A program made the translations under genes and the position numbers. From Linnemannia hyalina (lineage: Eukaryota > Mortierellomycota > Mortierellomycetes > Mortierellales > Mortierellaceae), in the NCBI GenBank assembly GCA_019671135.1, contig JAHRHY010000005.1, forward strand, positions 2,280,001-2,344,000: a stretch of 64,000 nt of DNA. The letters run 5' to 3'. Every line of letters starts with the position of its first letter. The stretch's first letter is position 1. Positions 11,444 through 21,946 of the stretch are shown piece by piece. The notes under the pieces were generated by a model. That model searched no databases, had not been told where the DNA came from, and was given only the letters and a program-made list of their open reading frames with translations.

Positions 11444-11920
11444 TCATTTCCCCATTCTCTTCCTCTCCTCTTCCCGACCCATCTCCTTCCAAGTCATGAA
11501 GTTGTCAATCACCCCCGCACCGGACCAACAACTTTTGCGGTAGATCGGCGGACTGAGACCGACAGCTCCCTTGAAAGGCAGATCCGCAGCATACAACCGC
11601 TCAATGTGAGTGCCCCAGTGCATATAAACCGACACGTCTCCTGCCTCGGTGCCCGAAATCCACCACACTCTAACAGACCCATCATTGGAACCAGTGACGA
11701 ACTCCATCGGCACCACCGGATTCCATGCTAAGCTTAACGGCCTCTGAACATCCACTGAAAACAGTAACACAGGACCAACTGTCGACCTCGCCTGACCAGA
11801 GACGCGCTGTCTTGTCGCGACTGCCAGAGAAGATCCACTTGCCACAAGGAGAATAGAGGGTTTCTCCCATCGTCTTTTGCTGCTGTTACACAGGCGTAGG
11901 TCAGGGAAGAGGACAGACAT
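11444..11920 (-). pseudogene. WD40-repeat protein relic with frameshifts
   Basis: Minus-strand WD40 pieces lie in two frames. One frame (about 11870-11740) gives YSPCGKWIFSGSRDKTARLW and a second half-blade. The other (about 11750-11560) gives LAWNPVVPMEFVTGSNDGSV, then RVWWISG and a GAVGLSP tail. An extra base in the CGCAAAAG run near 11535 seems to break the final KLLV segment. At least two frame changes and no start show it is the 3' end of a decayed gene, probably a multi-WD40 protein of a type abundant in these fungi (family recall, not verified). Confidence 0.65.
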
Positions 11921-12062
11921 CGCATAAACGCCTTCCTGCTAGCCATCAAAAGAACAAGCAAGCATACCGGTACAAGGGATCGATGAGTGGAGATGTATTA
12001 AGGAGGAGAAGGATTCATTTCGTGCTCTTTGTTTTATATTCATTTCAACAACTACACAACAG

Positions 12063-14567
12063 TCAACTACGTCTTCTAAAGAACCAACTCCTCTTGAACG
12101 ACCAATAGACACGTCGCAACAACCGGTTCTTGATCACTCGTGCTCGGGGATCCTCCAACACTCGATATTTGACCCGCCCGACCTTGATAACCATCGGCAG
12201 AACAGGTCGCCCCATTCGTTTTCTATAACCCTCCCCCGTATCATAAATCAACCCTAACCTGACCTCTTCCTCCTCCTTCCACTTCTTTCTCGCCTGCACA
12301 TTCTCCTCTCCAGTAGGGCCGTCGCCAAAGATGTTTTCGTCAAGGCTGATCCTCCACACTTTAGAGTCGGGGTTTCCTCGTAGGGCATCAAGGAATGCGA
12401 CAAGGGGGACATTTATCCAATGATTGGCGTATAATCGTCCGAGAGATGGAAGCATGCCCTTTAGAAACTCGGCCAGTACTGCGGGTGACTCCATTGACCA
12501 ACGGCCTCTCATCCTAACAACTTGGAGCGCAGGTGCAACAATCCTTTGCTGTTCCTGCTGTCCTGTCTCTGCTACAGAATCGTCAATGATTGAATCAAGG
12601 AACAGGTCCGACATTGTGATGGTCCGAGGGTGTTGGCCTTCAAGGGTGTGAATGTTGAGCTCCAGTTTCTCCAGGGTCGGACAATTAGCGAGCATACGGA
12701 ACTGGAACTTGTAGGCAAACGCAGAGGTGAGTTCCAGTTTCGTCAGCAGTGGCAGATCCCAATCCCATGTCCAACAAGGTCGCTCAATATCGAGGTAGTT
12801 ATCGTCTGTTGGTGGTGGGATGTAGCAAGTGTCGGGATGAATAACCTTCATTGACATTTCCAGTTTTGTGAGATTTGGCGTCGAGTGCAGGGTGTCGGGG
12901 TGAAATCGCAAGGCACTCCATCCGCAGAGTGATAGTTTTTGAAGTTGAGGAAGGTGAGCTGGCAGGCAGTACGATGACTGGTCCACATCCTCGAGCTGAT
13001 ATTCGAACGTGTTGTCATGGAGGGAGACCTCGCCGATGTTGGGGCAGTGAACGAGCAATCCTGGGTCAATGACAAGGCGAGTATCTCCGAGTTCCAAGTA
13101 CAGATCCGACAAGACTGGCAATTCGACCCATCCTTGCCCGACCTGAAGCGACCGCTGAAGATTCAATTGCTCGTAGTTTGAACGGGCGAATATCCTTTCT
13201 AATGTCGAGCTGAAGGCGAAAGCAACGGCATCGATCTCGTCCGTGAAAGGGATCATTGCGGAGTCCGTTAGGATCGCCTCCTCCAGTGGTGCCAGACAAT
13301 GGTGAAATAAAACAGGTTGATCGCTGTTGTCAGGTCTCCGTGCTGCTGAAGTTGGTGTATTCGGAGATTTGTGAATGCCAATTGTGCTAGTGTCGCCCAT
13401 GCTCGTCTTCTTGTCCTGCACTGCCCATTGGAACCCACCTCGTCCAAGCGAGCCAATCACCATCCTCTTCAGAGCCCCACATCCTTGCAGAAAGCCCCTA
13501 TTATCAACCAATTGCTGATGGGATGATCCAAAATGAAGTGGACAGTCGACCTCCTGAATATGCGTAAGATCCGTCGAGGAGAGACTGGCCATGAAATGCA
13601 TCCAATTCGACTCGTTGATCACCAAAGGGTTATGGAGGGCGGGCAAGGCCACAACAAGCTGGGTCATAGTCACGGCAGGACAGGTCTGACGCCTAGATGG
13701 CCACGCTCCAGCATCAGGGCAGAGAATGGACTTTAGTCGACCAGGGAAACGTTCTGTGTGAGTCCTGACAAACTGAATCATATCCTGCGTGACTTTCTCC
13801 TTGCGGGCTTCTGTCTCCTTCCAAATCTCTTGATCTTCCGGGTCGTCGAGGTCGATGTCTCCTGCATAGTACTCAAAGATGACATCCAGATGGAACCAGA
13901 CTTGCTCCAGGTCACACAGTCGATCGATGATGTTGAGGTAGCGCTTGATGTCCGAAACAGGGATGGTCATTGACTGTAGTTGTTCTAGGATCGGGTTGGC
14001 TAGGGTCCAACTGAGCTCGCGAAAGAGAACCACACGAAAGGCAGCTAGGAGACCATACTGATCGGGGATGTTTCGACGGATGTAGGAGGGTAAGAGACAT
14101 TCGAGACCAGTGACACTCTGGAACCCAGGTGTCTCGAGGTAATCCATAATGTGATCCGACTGCGTGGAAAAGTAATCAAGAACGGGTATGACCTCTGACC
14201 AGCGTCCAAGGTCAAGGTGGCGAAGATGAGCCATGTAATTGAGCGGACTCGGACTGTGGGCTGGTGGGAGAAAGTCCGAATCTGACTCGAGACCATAGGC
14301 GACGGAGACAACCTTGTGAAGGTGTGGGGAGGAGAGTTGGCCACTGCTGACAAGTAAGTGACGGAGAAGGCGGGTGACGGAGCATAAGAAATTGTATGAG
14401 GAGAAAAGGGAATGACAAGAGCGACGGAAGGGGTTATTGTATAGATATGGTAGGGCGAGTGAGGCGACGAGTTTGTTGACTCGTAGTAATACGGCGGTAT
14501 CGTTGGGGTCGAGGAATTGGATAATATGCTGTAGGCACTCTGGTGGCAGTTGCAGCAGGAGGGTCAT
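12063..14567 (-). CDS. F-box-like leucine-rich protein, full length
   Basis: 834 residues, MTLLLQLPPECLQHIIQFLD at the N terminus, so the usual MDPLSR start is altered to MTLLLQ. All family blocks are present: the SLALPYLYNNPFR segment, a YMAHLRHLDLGRW block, NPILEQLQSMTIPVSDIKRY, the ERFPGRLKSILC block, GWVELPVLSDLYLELGD, CWTWDWDLPLLTKLELTSAF and FQFRMLANCPTLEKLELNIH. It ends with a basic tail rich in Arg/Lys (DNA 12063-12200) that the others lack. There is a single exon. It is divergent from the gene at 14805 across a 237-base shared upstream region. Role inferred as an SCF-type adaptor. Confidence 0.88.
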   Translation of the reverse strand: MTLLLQLPPECLQHIIQFLDPNDTAVLLRVNKLVASLALPYLYNNPFRRSCHSLFSSYNFLCSVTRLLRHLLVSSGQLSSPHLHKVVSVAYGLESDSDFLPPAHSPSPLNYMAHLRHLDLGRWSEVIPVLDYFSTQSDHIMDYLETPGFQSVTGLECLLPSYIRRNIPDQYGLLAAFRVVLFRELSWTLANPILEQLQSMTIPVSDIKRYLNIIDRLCDLEQVWFHLDVIFEYYAGDIDLDDPEDQEIWKETEARKEKVTQDMIQFVRTHTERFPGRLKSILCPDAGAWPSRRQTCPAVTMTQLVVALPALHNPLVINESNWMHFMASLSSTDLTHIQEVDCPLHFGSSHQQLVDNRGFLQGCGALKRMVIGSLGRGGFQWAVQDKKTSMGDTSTIGIHKSPNTPTSAARRPDNSDQPVLFHHCLAPLEEAILTDSAMIPFTDEIDAVAFAFSSTLERIFARSNYEQLNLQRSLQVGQGWVELPVLSDLYLELGDTRLVIDPGLLVHCPNIGEVSLHDNTFEYQLEDVDQSSYCLPAHLPQLQKLSLCGWSALRFHPDTLHSTPNLTKLEMSMKVIHPDTCYIPPPTDDNYLDIERPCWTWDWDLPLLTKLELTSAFAYKFQFRMLANCPTLEKLELNIHTLEGQHPRTITMSDLFLDSIIDDSVAETGQQEQQRIVAPALQVVRMRGRWSMESPAVLAEFLKGMLPSLGRLYANHWINVPLVAFLDALRGNPDSKVWRISLDENIFGDGPTGEENVQARKKWKEEEEVRLGLIYDTGEGYRKRMGRPVLPMVIKVGRVKYRVLEDPRARVIKNRLLRRVYWSFKRSWFFRRRS

Positions 14568-14804
14568 TGCTGAGAAGGAAAGGTCATGTGAAAAGAGATG
14601 AAAGGTTGAGAGGGTGGTGATGAGGCCCTCGAAAGCAAAATAATAGTTGTCGAATCTCAGTCACAAAAACGCTGAAACGAGAAGAGCAGGCGCCAACCGC
14701 GTTGAATCCTTCTCTTTCTCAAACACTTTGTTCACCCACTCACCCTGTCCACTTCTCCTTCATTCCACTAAACTACACTCACCTACCCTTTCTTCATCAT
14801 ACCA

Positions 14805-17276
14805 ATGGATCCACTCTCACGACTACCACCAGAATGCCTGCACATGGTCATCGGCATCCTAAAGGAACAAGGCGACACATCCACCCTAGCGTCCCTCATT
14901 CGAACCAATAAACACATCGCCTCCTCAACCCTCCCCTTCCTCTACTCTGACCCTTATCAATGGGCCCCTTTCGTCATCCGTCGCGACTTTAACCCTAAGC
15001 TCGTCAATATCGCTCACAAGCTCACCTGTCTTTTGCTGCACCAAATCCCCGTCAGCTGTATCTCGCCAATGCTCACTTTTGCCTTTCCCGACCTCATGCC
15101 CCAAACTCGACCACCCTCGACATTCGACTACCTACGCCACATCAGCCACCTACGGCTGGGAAGCTGGGCCATCGCTCACCATACGACTGACAAACAGCGG
15201 CTCAGCAAAAACAAACCCGACATCCTCGAAGACCAGGATTTCCAGCGTCAATGGCAATTGGATCACGCCCTCATAGGGTGCGAGAGCGTGGCCATGGAAG
15301 AAGTGCTCCGCAATTCAAGATACTGCGTCCTTGCCTTCCAAGAGGCGAACTGGGCCCTTGCAAGTCCGATCCTCGAGCAGTTACGGTCCCTTACCATCCC
15401 AGTCTCGGACATCCAAAGCTACCACGGAGTCGTCAGTCGCCTTAGAAGATTGGAGAGTGTCGATATCGTCATGGATACAGTGTTGACTCGTCCTAGCAAA
15501 TACCGCGACATGTTTGCCCTTACAAGTGAGCAGCGAGGCGAGCTCAATTCCCGCCTGGACGCTACTTTCAGATTCATGATATCCTTCTTCAGGGACCACG
15601 CCGCCTTGTTCCCAAACCAGCTCAAAACAGCACAGTTCCATGACGGCAAATTTTGGATGCAGGCGCCTCAACATTGTCCTGAGCTCATTCAGTTCAAGGT
15701 CTTTGAGATGTTGCCCCCTTTGGCTAGGACCAGGATATTGACGACCACGGACCTGCTGCAGTCGTTGGCCCATCCGCTCTCATCCGCTGTGAACCGCATC
15801 GAGGAGATTGTTCAGGAGCAGGGTCCAAAAAGGTGGCTCCTCAGGCCGGAGAACAGCCAGCAATATCTTCAACAATGCCGGTCTTTGAAGTCGTTGGCGT
15901 TAGTTGAGGTCCCCAAGGGCATTTTCAGCTGGGCGGTCGATGAGAGGCTCCGCAAGGACAAACTCGCCGGCGACACTATCACCAACATCATCACCACTAC
16001 AGGCGACCCTCACAAGAGACCTGAGCTGTCGGCACAGGATTCAAAAGGATCTGCTATCCTGGAGCATCACCTACCTCCGCTCTCGACTGTCACACTTCAG
16101 GACGGCTCGCCGACATTTCTGGATGACCTAGACGACCTTGCCTTCGCGTTCAGTAAAACCTTGCAACAGCTGACTGTCAGGGCATCGACATTGAACCCAC
16201 TACCCGAACCCAAACCAGTTCTATACGGACAAGGATGGGTCGACCTCCCGGTCTTGACGCATCTCTCCCTGGACGTGGGTTACTGCCGTTTGGTCATCGA
16301 TCGTGCACTCCTCACACATTGCCCCAACCTTGTAACCTTGGCGCTAACGGACAACACTATGGTGTACTACTGTCGGGACCTTGTACCTTGTCTGCCGGCG
16401 GACCTCCCAAGGATCAACAAGATACAGTTGAAGGGCTGGAGCGCACTGACATTTGATACGGCGACCCTTCACACGACACCCAATCTGACCGACCTGAGCA
16501 TCACTATGCACTGTGTTTATTTTGGCGTGCAATTCATCCCGCCTCTGGAAGAACTGGATCGATCATTTGGTATTGCGGGCGATTCAATAACAACAACAAC
16601 AACAGACGATGCAGTTGAATTAACGGCACCGGCGATTCCTCGGTCGGTCTGGACATGGGACTGGTATCTGCCTCAGTTGAAGACCCTGACCCTGACGGTC
16701 GAATTTGCCCTTCGGTTCCAGTTCAGGATGTTGCGCGGATGCCCCTCTTTGCATATGCTGTCTCTGGATTGCAGCTCGGTCCATAAAACACATGTGCGCA
16801 CCGTCACCACTGCCGATCTTTTTTCGCCAACTAGCCCCAACGAGATCAGCGATAACGAGCAGGGAACATCTTCAGCGGCGACAAGGATTACAGCGCCCAA
16901 TCTCCAAAAGTTGACCATATTTGGTCGCTGGGTGGTGCAAGACGCGATCCTGTCCGAATTCTTGACGGGCATGTTTCCGGAGCTGCAAGACTTAACTATG
17001 GCGCGGTGGAGTGGATGTACCCTGGAAGGATTCGTGGACATGGTCAGGACGACATCAAGAACCACAACGGCGACCGGACCGCAGCCTGAGAGGATTAACA
17101 AATTCAGGACACTCAGGTTAGATTTTCATAACACGAGTTCTAAAAAGTTGGCTCGGCTTGGTTTGTGGAAGTGCGGTGGTGGCGGTATTGGTAAAGTGGG
17201 CGTTGCTGTGCACAAGGAGGGCGAGTCCGCTTTTTATCTGGATCGGCGCACCCAGGTCCATTATTGCCTTGTCTAA
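14805..17276 (+). CDS. F-box-like leucine-rich protein, full length
   Basis: 823 residues in one exon, starting MDPLSRLPPECLHMVIGILK. Family blocks in order: STLPFLYSDPYQWAPF, a YLRHISHLRLGSW block, SPILEQLRSLTIPVSDIQSY, the ALFPNQLKTAQFHD block, QGWVDLPVLTHLSLDVG, CRDLVPCLPADLPRINKIQL, an SVWTWDWYLPQLKTLTLTVE block, FALRFQFRMLRGCPSLHML and LSEFLTGMFPELQDLTMARW. It is the most typical family member in the window. An acidic/Thr-rich insert sits near residues 590-605. Its start is 237 bases from the divergent 14567 gene, so the two may share a control region. Confidence 0.9.
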   Translation: MDPLSRLPPECLHMVIGILKEQGDTSTLASLIRTNKHIASSTLPFLYSDPYQWAPFVIRRDFNPKLVNIAHKLTCLLLHQIPVSCISPMLTFAFPDLMPQTRPPSTFDYLRHISHLRLGSWAIAHHTTDKQRLSKNKPDILEDQDFQRQWQLDHALIGCESVAMEEVLRNSRYCVLAFQEANWALASPILEQLRSLTIPVSDIQSYHGVVSRLRRLESVDIVMDTVLTRPSKYRDMFALTSEQRGELNSRLDATFRFMISFFRDHAALFPNQLKTAQFHDGKFWMQAPQHCPELIQFKVFEMLPPLARTRILTTTDLLQSLAHPLSSAVNRIEEIVQEQGPKRWLLRPENSQQYLQQCRSLKSLALVEVPKGIFSWAVDERLRKDKLAGDTITNIITTTGDPHKRPELSAQDSKGSAILEHHLPPLSTVTLQDGSPTFLDDLDDLAFAFSKTLQQLTVRASTLNPLPEPKPVLYGQGWVDLPVLTHLSLDVGYCRLVIDRALLTHCPNLVTLALTDNTMVYYCRDLVPCLPADLPRINKIQLKGWSALTFDTATLHTTPNLTDLSITMHCVYFGVQFIPPLEELDRSFGIAGDSITTTTTDDAVELTAPAIPRSVWTWDWYLPQLKTLTLTVEFALRFQFRMLRGCPSLHMLSLDCSSVHKTHVRTVTTADLFSPTSPNEISDNEQGTSSAATRITAPNLQKLTIFGRWVVQDAILSEFLTGMFPELQDLTMARWSGCTLEGFVDMVRTTSRTTTATGPQPERINKFRTLRLDFHNTSSKKLARLGLWKCGGGGIGKVGVAVHKEGESAFYLDRRTQVHYCLV

Positions 17277-17893
17277 TACAATACCTTTTTCCGTACATAA
17301 TATCTGCCACAAGAATTGAATATACCAAGAATGGGGTTATCAAGACCGCGTCAATGGTATCCCGGTATTTGTTCCTGAATTCAAAATCCAGCAACAACCG
17401 TGGGTATCATTTTTGACAATCGCCGACCGGGCGAAAAAAATGGAAGGCAAGCAAACAGCAAGAAGCAAGAACAAATATACCATAGCGCGGCGACATGAAA
17501 AGGATCCGATCCTCCTTCTTCCCTGTTGCTTTTTTCTCTTGTTTTTTTCACTCCTAATTACGCTCTTCATTTTATTAGCAAGAACAGTCGAGCACCCTTT
17601 AGTACGTCTCCTTCATCCTCGCCTGCTTATGTGGCACTCTTGCCAGGAAGTGAGTGAGCTCGTTGCCTTTCCTGCAGTGACAACCCAATTAGAAGTCAGC
17701 ATAAGAACCCTAGCCCAACTCACTTTCCGATGGAAACAAGCGACAACAGAACAACAACGACTTGATCTCTTCATCTTTTCTCAACAACATCCTTTTCCAT
17801 TCTCCAATTGTCTTCCTTCCTTCACTTCCAACTTTCACTCCCACAACCCTCTGCCTCTCTAACAGCCATAAGGACATCACTCAGATTCACACA
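17277..17893. other. Spacer between two F-box-like genes
   Basis: The 3' UTR of the upstream gene and the promoter/leader of the next. Leader-like C/T-rich sequence runs from about 17740 to the ATG at 17894. An open reading frame at 17413-17862 has no recognisable content and is not supported. Confidence 0.5.
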
Positions 17894-20593
17894 ATGGATC
17901 CACTCTCACAACTGCCCCTGGAATGCCTCCAGATCATCCTCCAGCTCCTCGACGATGACAACGACCTCACCTCTCTAGCAGTTCTCCTTCGCACCAACAA
18001 GTACTTCTCCTCGACCGTTCTCCCTTACCTCTACCGCGACCCCTTCCGCAAGGACTTTCATTCAACCAGGTCACGGCAGATGGGAATCGCAAAGGATCTC
18101 TCGAGCGGAAGGTTGCTTGCCCGCATGCTGCTCAGTCGGCTCCCTCCTACCAGTCTACCTACCGCCCTCACGCTGGCACTTGCACCCTCTACAACGCCGA
18201 AGCAGAGTGGGAGGAATACCAGGAAGAGTCTCTCGACCGCCTTCTCACTCTTTGCGCCTTTTACTACGAAAACGAGCATAAAAAACACCGATACTACTAC
18301 TGGCACTACCACCAGTAAAAACAACAGCTACTACTCGGCACTGGACTATCTCGCACATATTCGCCACCTCGACATGCGACCATGGTACGCTGAGGTGGAT
18401 TGTTGCCAGGCGCACAAGATCGGTACCCCCCTCACCCACGCCCAGAAGGAGTACACTAAGAGCGACGAATTCAACAAGTTCTACAACGCTCACCCCTTCG
18501 CGCCCACCTTCAGCAACAACTGGCGATCCAATTCCACGAGCGTCCAATTTTACTACCACACCATTCTCCACCACGAGGTCCCCTGGTCATTGGGCTTTTT
18601 TATCCTCGAGCAGTTACAGTCTTTAACCATCCACCGTGTATACAGCATCAAGCATTACATCAACGTCGTCAACCGGCTCAAGAACCTGGAGAAGGTCGAT
18701 TTTTTGCTGCGCGAGATCTATGAGGAAGAGTTCAATCATGGCGGAGGGGATGGCGACGTGACCGAGCAGCTGGAAAAGACGATACAACAGGATGTGGTCC
18801 AGTTTGTTCAGGACCATGCCCGACTCTTCCCTGGTCGTCTGAAGACTGTCGTCTGCTTCGAGGGTGACAGCCACTGGTCTGATCAGGCGTTCGTCAAGGG
18901 GCTGCAGGCGGAGATTTACCGTGTCATCCCTCCTCTCGTAGAACCAACTCACCTCGGACAGGACAATTGGCCAAGGTTCTGGGCGAATCCTGGTGCAACG
19001 AATGTGATGAAAGTCCAGAGGATCAATGGACGGGAACTGCCGGAGACATGGGTCGAGACCATATTGAACGACCGGCCCTTGCTGGAGCGATGCCGTGGTC
19101 TGAAGTATCTCGAGATTACGACCTCTCAATATGATGTTTTCGACTGGGCCGTTCAGGAGAGACGTAACAGGGAGGAAAGTCTTGGCAGGATCATCACAAC
19201 TGGAAATGTTCACAACGGACAAGGATCTTTGCTGGAACCGGGACCGTGTCAGCCATCTGGACTGGTCCCGCTCGAGCAAGTCGAACTCAAACTCTTCCTT
19301 AGTCCGCCCAACAACATTACAAAGTACACTACTCAGCACAACAGCGTCATTGACAGTCTTGCCTTTGCTTTCGGCCAGACCCTCCGACAATTCATAGTCT
19401 CGACACCGTACGAGGAAAGCACAATCGATCAACTTCACCTACATATCGGTCGAGGCTGGGTCGACCTCCGGGCATTGACGCATCTGGAGCTGAAAATGGC
19501 CGTGAATCGATTGATAGTCGATCCTCTTCTACTGACCTACTGCCCCAAGCTGACGCGCCTCCGGATGACCGACTATTCCAAGGAGTACAGCTGTCAGGAT
19601 GTCGTACCCTGTCAGCCCGCTGATATCTCTGGACTTCAAATTCTGAGATTGAGCGGATGGCCCGCGCTCACCTTCAACCCTGCAACACTTTCTTCGACAC
19701 CAAAGCTCACAAGTCTGGAATTTTCGATTGGCAGGTCGACGGATCAGGGGAGACAAAGAGTTGGGTTTATTCCGCCACTGGGGGAGCTCAACCGGTCCTA
19801 TGGAATTCGAGGCGATTCTTTCCAGGTGGAGGAGCAGGCGGGAGTATCGATAATACGGCCTCATTGGTCCTGGGATTGGAACCTTCCCCTCATGACGGAG
19901 CTGATTCTGACGAGTGAGTTTGCGCTGCTATTCGAGTTCAGGATGCTGCATGGGTGCCCAGCTCTGGAAGCGTTGACTCTGGATATTCGATCAACAGGAC
20001 GAGATGTTCACACCAGGATTCTCTCAGAGGCAGACTTGATTGTGCCGGTCCTGCAAAGCACGACGACACCAAGCGGCGTGTCGTCTTCTCCACCACCTTC
20101 GCCAATACCATCGCCTACGCTGGACAAGGCCTCAGAGCAAATTGTTCTCCACAAACTCAAAAGGTTGAACCTGCACGGGAAATGGATGATGCTCGACACC
20201 CAGTGCCTCTCCCACTTCCTCCAGATCCTCTTTCCAAACCTCCAGCACCTCCAAATGGAAGGATGGTCATTCCAGACCCTCAAGACCTTCCTCCTCACAA
20301 TCAAGGAAAACACGCTCGCGAGACGACCGACATTGTCACGCGCAGTAAGGTGCCTTCGGATCGATATCTCGGCGATGAGTGCGAAACAACAGGGCGAGGT
20401 CAAGATGAAGTATACGAATACTTCTAGGCATGAGGATGAAGATGAGACGTGGGAGGAGGAACAGGAAGAGTTCTTTAAACCGTATGCGGCCAAAGTTATG
20501 CAATGCTGGAGTTATAACACGAATGAGTATATTTTCGTGGGTCACGATTCTGGACGCTGGGGGAGGTGTAAGGATACTTTTGAGCGGAGGTGA
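17894..20593 (+). CDS. F-box-like leucine-rich protein, full length
   Basis: 899 residues from ATG 17894 (MDPLSQLPLECLQIILQLLD). The frame is open 44 codons upstream, but the family start is used. Blocks: STVLPYLYRDPFRKDFHS, a Thr/Asn/Lys insert near residues 125-150, a YLAHIRHLDMRPW block, FFILEQLQSLTIHRVYSIKH, the RLFPGRLKTVVCFEG block, RGWVDLRALTHLELKMA, CQDVVPCQPADISGLQILRL, a HWSWDWNLPLMTELILTSEF block and FEFRMLHGCPALEALTLDI. A Pro/Ser loop (about residues 715-740) precedes the last repeat. There is a single exon, in tandem with the 14805 gene. Confidence 0.88.
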   Translation: MDPLSQLPLECLQIILQLLDDDNDLTSLAVLLRTNKYFSSTVLPYLYRDPFRKDFHSTRSRQMGIAKDLSSGRLLARMLLSRLPPTSLPTALTLALAPSTTPKQSGRNTRKSLSTAFSLFAPFTTKTSIKNTDTTTGTTTSKNNSYYSALDYLAHIRHLDMRPWYAEVDCCQAHKIGTPLTHAQKEYTKSDEFNKFYNAHPFAPTFSNNWRSNSTSVQFYYHTILHHEVPWSLGFFILEQLQSLTIHRVYSIKHYINVVNRLKNLEKVDFLLREIYEEEFNHGGGDGDVTEQLEKTIQQDVVQFVQDHARLFPGRLKTVVCFEGDSHWSDQAFVKGLQAEIYRVIPPLVEPTHLGQDNWPRFWANPGATNVMKVQRINGRELPETWVETILNDRPLLERCRGLKYLEITTSQYDVFDWAVQERRNREESLGRIITTGNVHNGQGSLLEPGPCQPSGLVPLEQVELKLFLSPPNNITKYTTQHNSVIDSLAFAFGQTLRQFIVSTPYEESTIDQLHLHIGRGWVDLRALTHLELKMAVNRLIVDPLLLTYCPKLTRLRMTDYSKEYSCQDVVPCQPADISGLQILRLSGWPALTFNPATLSSTPKLTSLEFSIGRSTDQGRQRVGFIPPLGELNRSYGIRGDSFQVEEQAGVSIIRPHWSWDWNLPLMTELILTSEFALLFEFRMLHGCPALEALTLDIRSTGRDVHTRILSEADLIVPVLQSTTTPSGVSSSPPPSPIPSPTLDKASEQIVLHKLKRLNLHGKWMMLDTQCLSHFLQILFPNLQHLQMEGWSFQTLKTFLLTIKENTLARRPTLSRAVRCLRIDISAMSAKQQGEVKMKYTNTSRHEDEDETWEEEQEEFFKPYAAKVMQCWSYNTNEYIFVGHDSGRWGRCKDTFERR

Positions 20594-20896
20594 AAGATAG
20601 GGAAAGAAATAAATGATGCGATGCATGCGGATTGATGTTTGGGGGCTTTTGATATTGAGTTTTTTTTATTATTTTTTTGTTCTTGGGTTCTTTTCTAGCT
20701 GTGAAAGATCTCGGTAGCACTCGTGTTTTTTGAAAAAAGATTGCAAAAACGAAGGGGAAGAAAGAAGCGAAGAGATGAGGATGGTAGAAAAGAAGGAGAA
20801 AGCAGACCAACTTTCTTTTTCTATCTCTCAGACAACCTCACACACACACCCTCTCACATGCACGAACCCCTGGATGGGCAACATCAGCTGGATCGG
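20594..20896. other. Convergent 3' ends
   Basis: AT-rich downstream sequence shared by the F-box-like gene ending at 20593 and the minus-strand gene ending at 20897. It includes a T-rich run near 20660-20680. No other feature is seen. Confidence 0.6.
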
Positions 20897-21814
20897 CTAC
20901 TGCTGCTGCTGGTAAGCATCCTGGTCACAAGCAGTCTCGCTATGGATGATGAACGGCAAGCTCTGGATCTTGGGCTGGAAAATCGTCAAGGGCTCAACCG
21001 TGGTCGTGGGACGAATGTAAACCGAAGACCCCAAAGAAACCGACGAACGACCCAAACTCTGATCCATCGCGGGGGCAGCCTCCACCATGGTCGCCTTCTG
21101 GTCAACCGAAGGCTGGTAGGTGGTCGAGGGGTAGACCTTAGTGATGGGTTGGATCCTGGTGTCGGAACCCAAGTTGACACGCTGGCCGGGGAGGGATTGG
21201 TGGGTGGCCTCGGCGGCGTAGACGTCAGCGGGGCCGGCCTTGACCTTGCCTTGGTAGACGGTTGAGGGAAGGACGATGTTCTCGGGGACGGCGGTGACGG
21301 TTGAGCCCATGTCCGTGGTGGAAAAAGGGATGGTTTGGACACAGTTGTCGGTGGCCGAAGGGACGCAGTCAGGACGCAGCACCGCTCCCATGTCGGTGGA
21401 GAGGGAGGGTTCGCGGATACGACGCCTCATCATTGGGTTGAGCAGTGCGGTGTTAATGGTCGAGGGTCCACGTGCGTAGCGACCCATGCGGCCAAATTGG
21501 CCGTAGGGAAGCATCATACCCTGACGACTATAGTAGGGAGTACCGCCCATGCCGCTGAGGCCAAGAAGATTGGACTGATCACAGTCGGATTGGACGATGG
21601 CCGAGTGGACCTTGACGACGGGCTGGAGACGGGTGACGGGGATGATATTGGTCTCGGGGATGACGTTGGTGACAGATCCGACGCTGACGGATCCGGCAGA
21701 GGCGGCTTGCTGGCAAGCGCTGCCAGAACACTGCTCAGAAAGGAGAGGGGCGGCCTGGATGGCACATACAAAGACGGCGATGGCCGAGGCGATCTTGACG
21801 ATGATTGCGGTCAT
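20897..21814 (-). CDS. Secreted protein with internal GSxVxxVxP repeats
   Basis: 305 residues. A clear signal peptide (MTAIIVKIASAIAVFVCAIQ, then AAP) predicts cleavage after about residue 21. The mature part has short related units: VGSVTNVIPETNIIPVTRLQ near residue 45, MGSTVTAVPENIVLPSTVYQ near 178, LGSDTRIQPITKVYPSTTYQ near 225 and LGSSVYIRPTTTVEPLTIFQ near 265. A Gly/Met/Arg/Tyr-rich stretch lies between units one and two. Six or more Cys residues, two in SDCDQ and ACDQ contexts after the first and last units, could form disulfides. It ends in poly-Gln. No catalytic motif or known domain is recognised; a wall or extracellular structural protein is a guess. A TATA-like ATATAAAG (minus strand, near 21950) lies about 135 bases upstream. 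Confidence 0.85.
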   Translation of the reverse strand: MTAIIVKIASAIAVFVCAIQAAPLLSEQCSGSACQQAASAGSVSVGSVTNVIPETNIIPVTRLQPVVKVHSAIVQSDCDQSNLLGLSGMGGTPYYSRQGMMLPYGQFGRMGRYARGPSTINTALLNPMMRRRIREPSLSTDMGAVLRPDCVPSATDNCVQTIPFSTTDMGSTVTAVPENIVLPSTVYQGKVKAGPADVYAAEATHQSLPGQRVNLGSDTRIQPITKVYPSTTYQPSVDQKATMVEAAPAMDQSLGRSSVSLGSSVYIRPTTTVEPLTIFQPKIQSLPFIIHSETACDQDAYQQQQ

Positions 21815-21946
21815 GGTTGGATTCGAAGAGAGGTAGGTGAATGGAAGAGAAAGTGGCTGCTTGAATGTGAGATTGAATGTAGCGGGCGATGAACTTGTGA
21901 TGAAGGAGATGAGGAACTAGGAAATGTGGGGGTGCGGGAGTGGTCT

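Noticed and set aside
18623..19438. 271-codon minus-strand ORF
   Set aside because: Antisense shadow of the F-box-like gene at 17894-20593.
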